A DNA stretch of 64,000 nt, from positions 277,693,426 through 277,757,425 of the forward strand of contig CP136063.1 in assembly GCA_032622095.1 (NCBI GenBank), given 5' to 3'. Position numbers and translations under genes: made by a program. Every line of letters starts with the position of its first letter. Position 1 is the stretch's first letter. This document shows positions 20,624 through 31,699 of this stretch, piece by piece. This DNA comes from Siphonodentalium dalli (Eukaryota > Mollusca > Scaphopoda > Gadilida > Siphonodentaliidae). A model generated the notes under the pieces. That model did no database searches and was not told the DNA's origin. It was given only the letters and a program-made list of their open reading frames with translations.

Positions 20624-20985
20624 TTATATAGTGTGCCTGTCATTGCTTAGGCCTCATCTTCTCTGGAAAGTCTCTTTATTATCAAATTTCTATAGAAACT
20701 TTTTCACATAGATTATATTTCCATTTTAGTTTAGTTTCTCTATATCCCCAAATTGGCAGACGACACATTGAATAAACGAGATTCCCAATGGGTGCACATC
20801 ACAATATGCACCATTTGGGAACATCAATCTGAGCCTATGTCTCCCATTGCAGATGAGGGCATGCATAATGAGGCTCCCGGAGGGTGAATTTAGTGATGCT
20901 AACCCACTATGTGGGATAGCGTCACTAAATTCACCCTTTGGGACCTCATCCTGCAAATGACAGGCACCGTATACTCAGGCTTGGT
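20624..20985. mobile_element. Family I foldback element, diverged
   Basis: The ends tatagtgtgcctgtcattgc and its partner (tgcaaatgacaggcaccgta) flank inverted cccggagggtgaatttagtg / cactaaattcaccctttggg arms. It relates to the copies at 2874 and 28873. Confidence 0.65.
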
Positions 20986-21083
20986 TCCATATAATGATTG
21001 AGAAAAAAAATGGCATCATCTTCAAAAGTTGAATATCTCTAAGCTTTGTAGGGCCCCAAAAGAAATTATTGAGATTTACTCAC

Positions 21084-21251
21084 CTATACACTGCCCAGTT
21101 GGATGTAGACTATACCCATCATTACATTCACATTCATAAGAGCGAGGTGTATCGACGCATCTCCCGTTCGAACATAACCCAGGATACTTTGTACACTCAT
21201 CAACAAGCTCTGTGATTGGCTCACTATCAAGGCACAATCTTTTATGACCAC
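21084..21251 (-). CDS. FBN: Fibrillin exon 10: end of TB1 plus EGF domain
   Basis: The exon encodes residues about 379-434. It opens with GGHKRLC, the eighth cysteine of TB1, then the short linker LDSEPITELVDEC and a full EGF (six cysteines, CVDTPRSYEC motif with R in place of the usual G). Vertebrate fibrillins have a proline- or glycine-rich hinge between TB1 and the next EGF (family knowledge). Here about eight residues replace it. The acceptor is taacag, the donor gtgagt, and it is phase 1-1 over 168 bases. Confidence 0.93.
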   Translation of the reverse strand: MVIKDCALIVSQSQSLLMSVQSILGYVRTGDASIHLALMNVNVMMGIVYIQLGSV

Positions 21252-21279
21252 CTGTTAGAGAGGATAATAAAGAGAAAGT

Positions 21280-21901
21280 TAGGGCTTCACGCTATGACAA
21301 ACAAATTATCGGTACGATATCCAAATAATTATCACGATACTGGTATATATCGTTAATCCAAATTAATGGTGTCTTAAAATGTTTGTATTCATGACAAAAT
21401 GGTGAACAGCGTTAGTAGTTTGAGTATACTCGTGTACTTAACATTTTCATATTACATGTGTACTTCCGATTGTAATTGAATGTAATAACTAAATGATAAT
21501 TCTACGTAAACTAATGTTTGTTAAAACAGCGTTTGAATGAACTAACATACAACACTAATAACAAAGTGACTAACAATATGAACATAATTTGAAAGAGATA
21601 TTGTTCGTGGATTGGAGCAATTTGATTGGCCGAGGGGTGTGAATCAGTTTATAATTACTTGTAACACCTTTAGCGGACTCTTTGTCTAGCCACTGGGTGA
21701 CAGTCGCAGCAGTTTGCACATTATGACATGGTTACTTAGAATAGTCCTCCTCATAACTTTGCTCAGTTAAACGACCATTTTGATTTAAACTTCACAAAAA
21801 TTTCAAAATATATCGTCGACCATGATAATTTCGTTTTAGGTCGATACGATATGGTAATTAAAAAATATATCAATATGATATCAATATACCGTGAAGCCCT
21901 A
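21280..21901. mobile_element. hAT-like non-autonomous element next to a splice acceptor
   Basis: The inverted ends are TAGGGCTTCACG and CGTGAAGCCCTA. The flanking 8-bp sequences GAGAAAGT and GAGAATGT look like a target duplication with one change. An 8-bp duplication and TAGGG terminus fit the hAT superfamily. The sub-ends carry cgatac/tatcg repeats. It starts 26 bases beyond the acceptor AG of the exon at 21084, so part of that intron's branch region may be transposon-derived. No ORF. Confidence 0.75.
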
Positions 21902-22233
21902 GAGAATGTCTATGTAAATGAAATTGTAATTTTCACAAATGTTAGTGCAGCTGAGTGTGAACTATGAAATTTGACGGATAAGTCACACCTTTTTGACCCA
22001 TAATTGAATTTCCCTGAACAGTGACCTGGTCAGATTAAGTGATTTGTGACTTTAGAGTTTATATATGCTGTTCAAATCTCATGTCAAATTGTGACCCGTG
22101 AGCAAGGTCACTTGTACTGTTATGGCTTCATCGTACCTAGATGCGAAATAGGTACCTGGCATGTTGGGCAAGCGTAAGTTTGTGTACATGAGTGTGTGCA
22201 TGTCTCACCGCTCTAGTGGAGCACTGACGCGTT

Positions 22234-22745
22234 ATGCAGTAGGTCCCTAGATTTGCGTAGGTCCCTCAATTCGCGTAGGTCCCCATAGTAATGCAATAGT
22301 ACATGCTTTATTGACTGATAAGATGGATTGATACCGCTAAATGATCATATTAAACGTTACTTTGCATGTTTTTTTAAAATTAATTTCCCAAATCTGATGG
22401 GTTTGTTTGCTTAGTGATACTTAGAGGATGAAGCCTGACTAAAATTACATGATTTCTGATCCGGAAAATAAGAGGATTATCTTACTGGCTTCGGGATAAG
22501 ATATTAATTGGAGGATATATTTTTACATTTATTTATGTGGCTTTTGGAGCGGAAAATAAGAGGATTATCAGATTTCTCGATTCATCAGTATAGGATCTGC
22601 ATGGGTGAGTGGGCACGGATGCGATAAATAGGAGAATTTTTCATAGTTTATTGAATATCAAAACATGCAACAAACTACTACTGGGGACCTACGCGAACTG
22701 AGGGACCTACACCAGGACCTACGCAAATCTAGGGACCTACTGCAT
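22234..22745. mobile_element. Foldback element with 'ATGCAGTAGGTCCCTAGATT' ends
   Basis: Long inverted ends repeat 'taggtccct' (cgtaggtccctcaattcgcg and complement). A unit of gaaaataagaggattatc occurs twice inside. It is non-coding. Flanks share ctctagtggagc-like sequence on both sides. Confidence 0.75.
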
Positions 22746-22788
22746 AATGCAGTACCCTAGTGGAGCGCCTGTAAAATGGCAGCACACA

Positions 22789-23227
22789 TGTGACCCGCCA
22801 TATCAAATCCAGTCGTAAGTCGGGATTTTTTTACCCTGTGCCAATGCATTCTCTTATATATGCGAGTCGACCATAGGGCGCCTCGCATATACATGTATAA
22901 GAGAATGCATTGGCCTAACAATTTTTTATCATTTTTTTTAAATAAATGTTTCTTACAATTTTTAGGACATAAAATAAAAAACATCCATTACCCTGCAGGG
23001 AGCCCCACACATATATAGAAACATATAGAAGAGTGTCGTCTGCTCATGTTTGTCTGGGGCTCTGTATGGGTGAAATTATAAAATTGTTAAAGAATACAAG
23101 AAAAAATTGTTAGGCCAATGCATTCTCTTATATATGCGAGTCGACCATAATCGCATATATAAGAGAATTCATTGGCACAGGGTAAAAAAATCCCGACTTA
23201 CAACTGGAATTGATATGGCGGGTCACA
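22789..23227. mobile_element. Family E miniature element with two palindromic cores
   Basis: The termini are TGTGACCCGCCATATCAAAT and the complement, and it is in reverse orientation relative to the copy at 12828. The second core has a shortened loop. Its end lies 82 bases from the TB1 exon donor. Confidence 0.85.
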
Positions 23228-23308
23228 CATTAGACTCAGCATGGCTCAACAACTGAGGTAATAATGTAACTGTTCACTCATGTGATTACGCCTCGGAGAT
23301 GGAATTAC

Positions 23309-23470
23309 CTGAACTTGGCTGTGGACAGAGTTGGCAGAATCTAGCGTCACCCCATCCCTGACCAATGGACAAACAGCAGCAATCCTTGAATGAAAGCTTC
23401 CTAGTCAAGGGACTCTGACACTGGTTGTCTCCAGGACGAATCGTCTGGTAACAAGATTTTTTCTGGATGG
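23309..23470 (-). CDS. FBN: Fibrillin exon 9: TB (8-cysteine) domain 1, first seven cysteines
   Basis: The exon encodes residues about 325-378. Cysteines run SCYQT, NQCQS, DCCCLS, FCQLC, and the eighth is supplied by the next exon (KRLC). The motif GWGDARFCQLCP matches the TB consensus. It follows two cbEGFs, as TB1 does in fibrillins. The acceptor is ttctag, the donor gtaatt, and it is phase 1-1 over 162 bases. Confidence 0.94.
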
Positions 23471-23534
23471 CTAGAAACAAACATCAGATACTTGGTACTT
23501 ATGTTATAATGCATACATGGTTTGAACACTGTTC

Positions 23535-24352
23535 TTAGTGATGTTCCGATTATCAGTATTTGATATCGGATCGGGCCGATATATGTGGTATCGGAAAAAT
23601 TATCGGTATCGGCAAAATTTAGTCTCCCGGCCGATATCAACAACCGATAAATGTCACGTGTTATTGTCATGCTTGTACGCTTTGTTATGTAAACAAACAT
23701 CAAAAACATTACGGAACCGTTTGTTTATAGATAAATACTTGGAACTACCGGATCGTCCAATGAAAATGTTCCGTTGCGCTGTAGTATTTTCTCCTAACCT
23801 ATATATGATAATACATACCAAATAAGGAATTTACTATGAGTAGTATTTACTATGAGTAGTATTTACTATGAGTAGTATTGTGAGTTGTAAGTTGCAGACG
23901 CACCAAATTAGGGGTTATACAACCGATGTATAATGTGCACGAATCTAAATAAGGAAATGATGCAATGTCGTAACTATGCTTATAAACAATCCACTGTGCT
24001 TTTGCGAGAAACTGAACAACACTCTACCTGTATTTTCTCAAACACAAAGTGAGTTTTGTGAATAATATCGCATTCATATCATCATTATGCTATACTATTA
24101 GTATATTCTTGAGGAAATTATAATAATTTGATGAATGTTATTTATAAATTATAACCTACAACAAATATTGAGGAGATCTTTTGAATGCAATGGAATGTTA
24201 AAAGGTTTTGTCAGAAATTTCTTCTGTTTCTCCCAAACTTTTTTCAAATACAAGACTTATCCATATCGGTATCTGTATCGGGTCGGCCGATAATTCTATC
24301 GAAAATATTGACTATCGGCTTTTACTAACAACCCCCATAACGTTACATCACT
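23535..24352. mobile_element. Possible non-autonomous DNA element with ccgatat/tatcggtatc subterminal repeats
   Basis: Left AGTGATGTTCCGATTATCAG and right cgttacatcact are short imperfect inverted ends. Internal tcggtatcgg motifs occur near both ends in opposite sense. No target duplication was identified. Confidence 0.45.
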
Positions 24353-24378
24353 GCATTTTCTATATTCCACAAGGGGTA

Positions 24379-24483
24379 TACAGTAATGCCCTAAATAATC
24401 GACTTCTTAACCACAGCAGAATTATGGGTAATTTTTCAGGATTTAGTCGGAAATATGAGTCGATTACTTAGGGCATTACTGTA
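24379..24483. mobile_element. Family H MITE, internally deleted
   Basis: The termini TACAGTAATGCCCTAAATAA and complement are present. The second arm is mostly deleted after cggaaatatg. Confidence 0.85.
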
Positions 24484-25124
24484 CATTTAGTAGATATGAG
24501 TGGACAAAACACACTAAGTATACATCTTCCTCTCTGTTTTTCTATCAGAAAAAAGTGAATTTCACAAGACACAAGCAGTGCATACACTACAAAGCAAAAC
24601 ATTCCCACAAATGGTGATCTCGAGCAAGACTTCCTCTGGAGGGGGCATAATAACGATCCCGCTCGGCACACTAGCACCGAGCTTGGGTCGTGTGTATATG
24701 TAACAGGCGGGCATACGTACTTGTGACGTCACACATAATTTACAGTATACTGTGTAGGCGAACTTTTTACCGACATAACTATTTCATGAAAAAATCACGT
24801 GACTTCCGGCAGTGGTTTCACAAAATCGCGGAAACAGCAATGAAACGAATTTGCTACTTCACAACTTCCGATATGTGGCAATGGACAACTGAAGTATTTA
24901 TTTATTTATAAACAGTAAGTTGTTATTAATATGTCCTGCAAAGGTTCATATTAGATCAGTTTCATTTGTTAGCATTTAATAAATGAAGGCAGTTACGCGT
25001 CATGACGACAAAACGTCATTTGTCTCTGCGGGCCAGAATCCAGACATGACTGAATGTGTCATGTCGTCTTCGCTTAATCGCAGCGACGTACATTGTAGTC
25101 TATAGCATTCATTATATACATTAC
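24484..25124. other. Intron sequence with nothing recognised
   Basis: Open frames here are short and lack domain or splice support. Confidence 0.4.
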
Positions 25125-25229
25125 AATATAGAGGCTTTTATTATCAGGCCAATAGGCTATATTAAGGCATATATAATTATCGAAGTCCACTGGCATCCAA
25201 AATGATCTACACTATTAATCAAGCATTCG

Positions 25230-25320
25230 CGTCGCTGACATGCGTATAGGCCTAATAGGCCTAGCATATAGGCCTAATAGGCCTAGCATATAGGCCTAAT
25301 AGGCCTATATATGCATATAG
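25230..25320. repeat. Short tandem repeat of 'tataggcctaataggcctag'
   Basis: Three units of about 26 bases, themselves built of aggcct palindromes. Confidence 0.8.
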
Positions 25321-25428
25321 TTCCATGACTATTTGCATAATCCTTCGCATTGTCCGTCTTCTTACTATTATGCCGGGGTCGTTCTATATATGCCTTGCAT
25401 ATTATCATATTAAACTATGTAAACTTAC

Positions 25429-25554
25429 GAATACACTTTGACTTATCTGGCAGGAGTTCATAGCCCGGACTACAGGAGCAGAAATAACTGCCCTCTGTGT
25501 TGATGCATCTGCCGTTCTCACAAATACCAGCAATCGTTCTACATTCATCGATAT
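25429..25554 (-). CDS. FBN: Fibrillin exon 8: calcium-binding EGF domain (cbEGF2)
   Basis: The exon encodes residues about 283-324: DIDEC start, six cysteines, [10 protein letters not shown] hydroxylation motif, [14 protein letters not shown] end. It precedes TB1, as in vertebrate fibrillin. The acceptor is aaacag, the donor gtaagt, and it is phase 1-1 over 126 bases. A family D element begins 58 bases past its 5' edge. Confidence 0.95.
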
Positions 25555-25612
25555 CTGTTTTAGAAAGAAATATTGGCATGTCAATAATAATGAATATTAA
25601 TTTGGAGTTTTG

Positions 25613-26012
25613 TTAACCCTTTACCCAACAGAAGGGCCCTGTGCCAATGCATTCTCTTATATATGCGAGTCGACCATAGGTCGCCTCACATATATAAGAG
25701 AATGCATTGGCTTACCACATTAAAAATTATAAAATTGTTAAAGAATGTAAGAAAAAATGGTAAAAAGTGCTAAAAAAAGATTTTTTTTAGGCCAATGCAT
25801 TCTCTTATATATGCGAGGCGACCTATGGTCGACTCGCATATATAAGAGAATGCATTGGCACAGGGCATAACTGTAACTATCACAATGTGGTCAAGGAGCC
25901 GGTTCCAATGATATCCATATTTGTATGGTTCTATTGAGACAGACCGAAGATATTTTAGGCTGTTGAAGCTTTATTTGGCCGGTTTTGGCCGGTTTGTTGG
26001 GTAAAGGGTTAA
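25613..26012. mobile_element. Family D miniature element
   Basis: The termini TTAACCCTTTACCCAACA and complement are intact, with two palindromic cores between CCCTGTGCC and GGCACAGGG. It is nearly identical to the copy at 18401. Confidence 0.9.
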
Positions 26013-26192
26013 GCTAATAAAGGTATAGGGCTGGAGTGGCAGAAATTCATCAGAACAGAATCATTTGAAATTAAGTAAAATTCAAATACCAGTATTGCTA
26101 TGACTTCCAAATTAGATCAAATCAGTGTCTCTGCGGATTCTCAGGCCATCTTATAGATGAGACTACAATAATAACAACAGTAAGAGAGTATA

Positions 26193-26409
26193 TTAACCCT
26201 GGTGCAGCATTAAAGATCCTGTGCCAGTGCATAGGGAGTCTCGCATATATAAGAGAATGCACTGGCTTGCAAGGGCAAGGTATATATTGTTAGGCCAATG
26301 TATTATATATATATGTGAGGCTCCCTATGGGAGACTCGATTAAATAAGAGAATACATTGGCACAGGGTTTTCGCAAAATTTCAGGAAGTTCCAGTCATGG
26401 AATGGTTAA
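26193..26409. mobile_element. Family G miniature element, reverse orientation
   Basis: It starts TTAACCCTGGTGCAGCATTA and ends tccagtcatggaatggttaa, the reverse of the copy at 2566. Both cores have partly lost their loops. Confidence 0.7.
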
Positions 26410-26542
26410 CTTTCTTCTCAACAGAACACTAGCTTTTATTTATTGTGGAGCTCGCTATCTCAATGGTTAAGAGTCTTCAACTTGTAGTCACTGTCAACAC
26501 AGTGGTATGAGTTCAAAGGTCACGGGCAGACTGCTGAGTTTC

Positions 26543-26718
26543 ATAAAGTAATTGACTCCTTATGGGTAACTTTTCAGGATTTAGTAAGAAATATGGCTTG
26601 ATGCAATTCATCGGAAAGCTCTCACTGAGAACTTTCCGATGAATGGCAACACAAGCCATATTTCCGACTAAATCCTGAAAAGTTACCAATAATTCTGCTG
26701 TGGTTAAGGAGTCGATTA
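26543..26718. mobile_element. Family H MITE, termini eroded
   Basis: The arms attgactccttatgggtaac and ggttaaggagtcgatta remain, but the TACAGTAATG ends are missing. Confidence 0.7.
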
Positions 26719-26974
26719 CAGTGGCTAGGTTTTGATTGTTATGCAGAATGTGACTGTAGAATCATACCTTGTTGCTTGTTGTGACCCTATAGCAAGGTCA
26801 CTCATACTGTGACGGCTTCGCAACAATCATTGGATCAAATTTTCTTCCAACCAGGGCATATATCTCATCTGATTTTGCGAGAATCTATACATACTTTTTC
26901 ACGAGAATCCAGGGTAATTTGCGAGAATATTTACAAGAATCTAGATTTGGATTCTCGCCGAAATATAAGCCCTG

Positions 26975-27376
26975 CCAACTGTCTATGATAAATATAAGCC
27001 CTGCCAACTGTCTATGATAAATATAAGCCCTGCCAACTGTCTATGATAAATTCAACTGTCTATGATAAATTCAACTGTCTATGATAAATTCAACTGTCTA
27101 TGATAAATTCAACTGTCTATGATAAATTCAACTGTCTATGATAAATTCAACTGTCTATGATAAATTCAACTGTCTATGATAAATTCAACTGTCTATGATA
27201 AATTCAACTGTCTATGATAAATTCAACTGTCTATGATAAATTCAACTGTCTATGATAAATTCAACTGTCTATGATAAATTCAACTGTCTATGATAAATTC
27301 AACTGTCTATGATAAATTCAACTGTCTATGATAAATTCAACTGTCTATGATAAATTCAACTGTCTATGATAAATTC
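26975..27376. repeat. Compound tandem array: 28-bp x3 then 20-bp x~17
   Basis: The array starts with gccctgccaactgtctatga-type units and continues as perfect attcaactgtctatgataaa units. The 20-bp units derive from the tail of the 28-bp unit and are identical, so the expansion is very recent. It is intronic. Confidence 0.95.
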
Positions 27377-27419
27377 AAATATCATTCAGGTCATCATCCA
27401 ACAACAAAATAATCAGAAA

Positions 27420-27610
27420 ATTCTAAGGTAAAAAGGGCCATAACTCCGTCAGAAATGTTAGGACTGGACCCAAATTCAAACTCGATCAGGACTTTCTCAT
27501 ATGAAGAACATATACTAAGTTTCATAAAATTTGTTTCAACTATTATTCAAGTTATCCGGAGAAAAAATTTTCAGATGAACATACATATGGACACCAGTCG
27601 TTTTTTAGAG
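27420..27610. repeat. Dispersed repeat 'gggccataactccgtcagaa'
   Basis: It shares the 'ggccataactc ... aacttgacc ... ttatcatccgg' layout of the arrays at 35590, 54600 and 62800, but as a single copy. Confidence 0.55.
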
Positions 27611-27665
27611 TCCCCGAAAAAAAACATTCAGAGAACAAAAAGAAAACCAAGAAATCAAGTCATAC

Positions 27666-27791
27666 CTTCACAGACGCCTGAGGATGGATTTTGTTGCTGC
27701 CCTTTCTTGCATTCACATCGATATGAGCCGATTGTGTTGATACATTGTCCACCGACACATAGTCCTGGTATAGCTTTACATTCATCTATAT
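27666..27791 (-). CDS. FBN: Fibrillin exon 7: calcium-binding EGF domain (cbEGF1)
   Basis: The exon encodes residues about 241-282: DIDEC start, six cysteines, [10 protein letters not shown] hydroxylation motif and an unusual [14 protein letters not shown] tail with Q where G-Y is common. It follows the hybrid domain. The acceptor is tgatag, the donor gtatga, and it is phase 1-1 over 126 bases. Confidence 0.94.
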
Positions 27792-28490
27792 CTATCAGAT
27801 AAAAAATAGAAAAACCATTAAGAGAAAATAGCCCTTTGAAAACATATAAGTCTACCGCTATTAAAGGATCAGTATTAGTATATTAACAAAACAATTGCCA
27901 ACAAGTAAATGTATCACTCAACATGAATGTATCAACGTTTTCACTTTAGTACTATTAATGAATTGGGATACTCCTGTGTTAAATTAACATGGATCATTCG
28001 AACCTTCAAATTATGTCTACATAATTTGGACATGGACGGATGGATAAGATAGGTTGATAAATACACAAAATATCGGTCAATAGGCTTTGCATAGTCTGAA
28101 ACAACTTAACCAAAGTCATTGCAATTTTAAATTTTTCACCCAGAAATGAGACAATGCTCTTTATTGTCACCATATCAGGAATAAAAAAAAACGCTCTTTA
28201 TTTTCCTGGCTGAAGAAAAATCAGGACACGACTTCCAATTGTTTAAAAAAAAAAATGTCTTTTGCAGCATCTAAAATCAGTATACATGGAAGAGTATTTA
28301 ACATATTTATCGACTGACTGCGAATCCGTAAACCAGATCTGGGTGTAATAGAAGTAAGCAAATTTCAAACAGTCATGGGGTTTTAAGCTCAGCTAGAAAT
28401 TTGTCTAATATTAATCTCACAAGACACCACATCTAACAACTAGAGATGAACTGATATTTAGCATCTTTGATTATTGGGTAATCATAATAC
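27792..28490. other. Intron sequence with nothing recognised
   Basis: AT-rich with homopolymer A runs. It lacks the arrays and palindromes seen in neighbouring introns. Confidence 0.45.
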
Positions 28491-28688
28491 CTTGACACTT
28501 CCTTAAATTAACATTAGGTAGATATCCACTTCGACATGGCCTTCGATGGGCGGGACATCGTTCACACGGTGATCCCCATGCTTCTCCAACTGTGGCGCAG
28601 CATAAATTTTTAGTGCATACGACGCCCGTTAACTGGCCGCGGCACATGTTTTCTGAAACTTGCGTAAAACATGGCCCTGTTCTGTAGT
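28491..28688 (-). CDS. FBN: Fibrillin exon 6: hybrid domain 1
   Basis: The exon encodes residues about 175-240. It contains [36 protein letters not shown] and PCRSG...CQ. There are nine cysteines, the odd number known for fibrillin hybrid 1, where one is free for intermolecular bonding. This block is strongly conserved in fibrillins and is the best single reason to call the gene fibrillin rather than LTBP. The acceptor is tgacag, the donor gtatta, and it is phase 1-1 over 198 bases. Confidence 0.96.
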
Positions 28689-28872
28689 CTGTCAAGAAAG
28701 CAATAACGAAGATTATAGATAATGTCAATGACACTGTAGCTCAACATGGCATGGACATGATATGTATATGGTCTGTCATGCATAATATTAATGGATGCAT
28801 TTATATACTGCACTTCTCTAATTAGTTTAATATTGATAATCATATATATAACTAATATTTGAAGGATATGAG

Positions 28873-29245
28873 ACTGAGCCTTCAAATTGTGTGTCTCTCA
28901 TTTGCAGAATGAGGTCCCCAGAGGGTGAATTCAGTGATGCTATCATGCAGAGTGCGCTACCATCACCAAATTCACCATCTGGGGACCTCATTCTGCTTAG
29001 GCCTCACCTTCTGGGAAGTATCTATAGAGTCAAATTAATGTTGTTTTTAGTTACTTTTTCCCCTTTTGTGAAATTTCTTCTATATCCCCTAATTTGCAGA
29101 AGATATATCTCCTAATTGGGAGAAGATAAATTGCATAATCGGAGTGACTAATGGGAGAACATCACCAACTTCAATTGAGAACTTCAATCGGATCCTAGGT
29201 CTCCCATAGCAGTTGCGGTCCACAGAGGGTAAATTTTACAACGCT
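28873..29245. mobile_element. Family I foldback element
   Basis: It has inverted tccccagagggtgaattcag / accaaattcaccatctgggg arms with cattctgc ends, and a second arm set near 29200. The right end joins a mosaic element at 29250. Confidence 0.65.
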
Positions 29246-29249
29246 AGCC

Positions 29250-29758
29250 CGTGACCCGCCATATCAAACCCTGTGCCAATGCATTCTCTTATATATGCGA
29301 GTCGACCGTAGGTCGCCTCGCATATATAAGAGAATGCATTGGCCTAACAATTTTTTACAATTTTAATAATTTTTTCTTTAACAATTTTATAATTTCACCC
29401 ACACAGAGCCCCATACAAACATGAGCAGACGACACTCTTCTATATATGAGTGGGGCTCCCTGCAGGGTAATGGATGTTTTTTATTTTATGTCCTAAAAAT
29501 TGTAAGAAACATTTATTTAAAAAACATGATAAAAAATTGTTAGGCCAATGCATTCTCTTATATATGCGAGGCGACCTTTGTCTGGGGCTCTGTATGGGTG
29601 AAATTATAAAATTGTTAAAGAATACAAGAAAACATTATTAAAATTGTAAAAAATTGTTAGGCCAATGCATTCTCTTATATATGCGAGGCGACCTATGGTC
29701 GACTCGCATATATAAGAGAATGCATTGGCACAGTGCAGTTCTGTTGGGTAAAGGGTTA
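29250..29758. mobile_element. Mosaic miniature element: family E left end, family D right end, three cores
   Basis: The left end gtgacccgccatatcaaa is the family E terminus and runs straight into CCCTGTGCC. The right end, gttgggtaaagggttaa, is a family D terminus. Three palindromic cores occur, the middle one broken after cgaggcgacc. This is best explained by recombination between families through the shared cassette. Confidence 0.7.
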
Positions 29759-29828
29759 AAGAAATATGGTCTATTACGACATGAACAGCAGTTAAGTTCC
29801 CATCTATAAGTACATGAATCAGACTAAC

Positions 29829-29927
29829 CTTGTTCACATTTCTTGCCAGTGAACCCGTACGAACATGCACATCGGTTAGGCTGAACACATCGACCACCAT
29901 TCTGACAACCCCTATGTCCACAGCTGG
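29829..29927 (-). CDS. FBN: Fibrillin exon 5: EGF domain 3 (non-calcium)
   Basis: The exon encodes residues about 142-174: [19 protein letters not shown] and [10 protein letters not shown]. It has six cysteines in the short EGF form with no DxDEC start, as for EGF3 of fibrillins. It joins to DYRTGPC of the hybrid domain. The acceptor is ttctag, the donor gttagt, and it is phase 1-1 over 99 bases. Confidence 0.94.
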
Positions 29928-30070
29928 CTAGAAAATAAATCATTAGTATTAAGTGAAAGTTCAAACAACATGATTCAATCGTAAGTTGAGGAATCAGGCA
30001 CAACAAAACCATGGATAGTCAGTTCACACGACTGCAATGTCATCACATATGAGGATATCATTAGCCATGG

Positions 30071-30470
30071 TTAACCCTTTACCCAACAGAACGGCCCTGT
30101 GCCAATGCATTCTCTTATATATGCGAGTCGACCATAGGTTGCCTCGCATATATAAGAGAATGCATTGGCTTAACACATTAAAAATTATAAAATTGTTAAA
30201 GAATGTAATAAAAAATGGTAAAAAGTGTTAAAAAAATATTTTTTTTAGGCCAATGCATTCTCTTATATATGCGAGGCGACCTATGGTCAACTCGCATATA
30301 TAAGAGAATGCATTGGCACAGGGCATAACTGTAACTATCACAATGCGGTCAAGGAGCCGGTTCCAATGATATCCATATTTGTATGGTTCTATTGAGACAG
30401 ACCGAAGATATTTTAGGCTGTTGAAGCTTTATTTGGCCGGTTTTGGCCGGTTTGTTGGGTAAATGGTTAA
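30071..30470. mobile_element. Family D miniature element
   Basis: The termini TTAACCCTTTACCCAACA and tgttgggtaaatggttaa flank two cores in the standard arrangement. It starts 142 bases upstream of the EGF3 exon. Confidence 0.9.
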
Positions 30471-31211
30471 CCATGTGATTGACTCCAGTACAATCTTTCC
30501 ATCCATGAGTTTTACATACACACGACTCTAATTCTGTCGCAAGTGGAGGTAACCAAGGATACACCATGATTTCACAGCTGAAATCAAAAAGTGCTTGATA
30601 TTCATTCTATACTCACAATCTTGTCATAAGCATGTGCAGTCCAACTACCGATTAGTACTCACAATGGAAAACTTCCCATTTATGATTAAATCTTGGTCGT
30701 CTGAAAGTTCACTAAGTATTCCTAGGGAATACCATTTGGGTCATAAACAGATGTACTCAGGTGTACTATATCAGAATATCTCAAATCTCATACATCCAAT
30801 TATGAAAGTTTTTTTAAAGGTTAGCCAATCTAATGATACATATGGTAGGGATTCTTGGATAAAATTCTTGGCATAAAAAGTTTTGTGATTTCACTCTGTG
30901 GCTCTTTGTCAAATAATAGTGATTGTGGAGAAATTTATCCAACAGTTATAGTGTCAACACTATTGTTGGGCACCAGAGAGTACATGTTTGATACTAGTTT
31001 TATATCTGGTGGCCTGGTGTTTCCTCAGCACACACTCCCACAGCCCAACTCTCCTTGGCAGCAGACACAAAGTTAAGGGTGTTTTTTGTAATTTTTTCCC
31101 TTCTCTGCCATGTGCACGTCTCCCACCGAACTACTGTCCTCGGTTTAGCAGGGTGTCTTATGCCCCCTTATTAGAGAGCTCAGAGTGAGTAACCCATTGA
31201 TTTGTGCATTG
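30471..31211. other. Intron sequence with nothing recognised
   Basis: Several short open frames occur but none has a domain, splice context or repeat identity. Confidence 0.4.
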
Positions 31212-31646
31212 TTAATCCATTACCTAACAGAACGGCCCTGTGCCAATGCATTCTCTTATATATGCGAGTCGACCATAGGTCGCCTCGCACATATAAGAGA
31301 ATGCATTAGCTTAACACATATTAAAAATGATAAAATTGTCAAAGAATGTAGAAAAAAATTCTAAAATTGTTAAAGAATGTAAGAAAAAATGGTAAAAAGT
31401 GTTAAAAAAAGGATTTTTTTTTAGGCCAATGCATTCTCTTATATATGCGAGGCGACCTATGGTCGACTCGCATATATAAGAGAATGCATTGGCACAGGGC
31501 ATAACTGTAACCATCACAATGTGGTCAATGAACCGGTTCCAATGATATCCATATTTGTATGGTGTTATTGAGACAGACCGAAGATATTTTAGGCTGTTGA
31601 AGCTTTATTTGGCCGTTTTTGGCCGGTTTGTTGGGTAAAGGGTTAA
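31212..31646. mobile_element. Family D miniature element with internal duplication
   Basis: The termini are TTAATCCATTACCTAACA (diverged) and TGTTGGGTAAAGGGTTAA. The interior spacer aaaattgtcaaagaatgtag is partly duplicated, making this copy longer than the others. Confidence 0.85.
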
Positions 31647-31699
31647 TCCATTACCTGCATTTTCCCCATTGCACATCTCCCACTGAGTTGCTGTTTTTT

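Noticed and set aside
22757-22984. Recurrent peptide of the type CQCILLYMRVDH seen at many loci
   Set aside because: It is translation of the palindromic core of the miniature elements, not a protein family.
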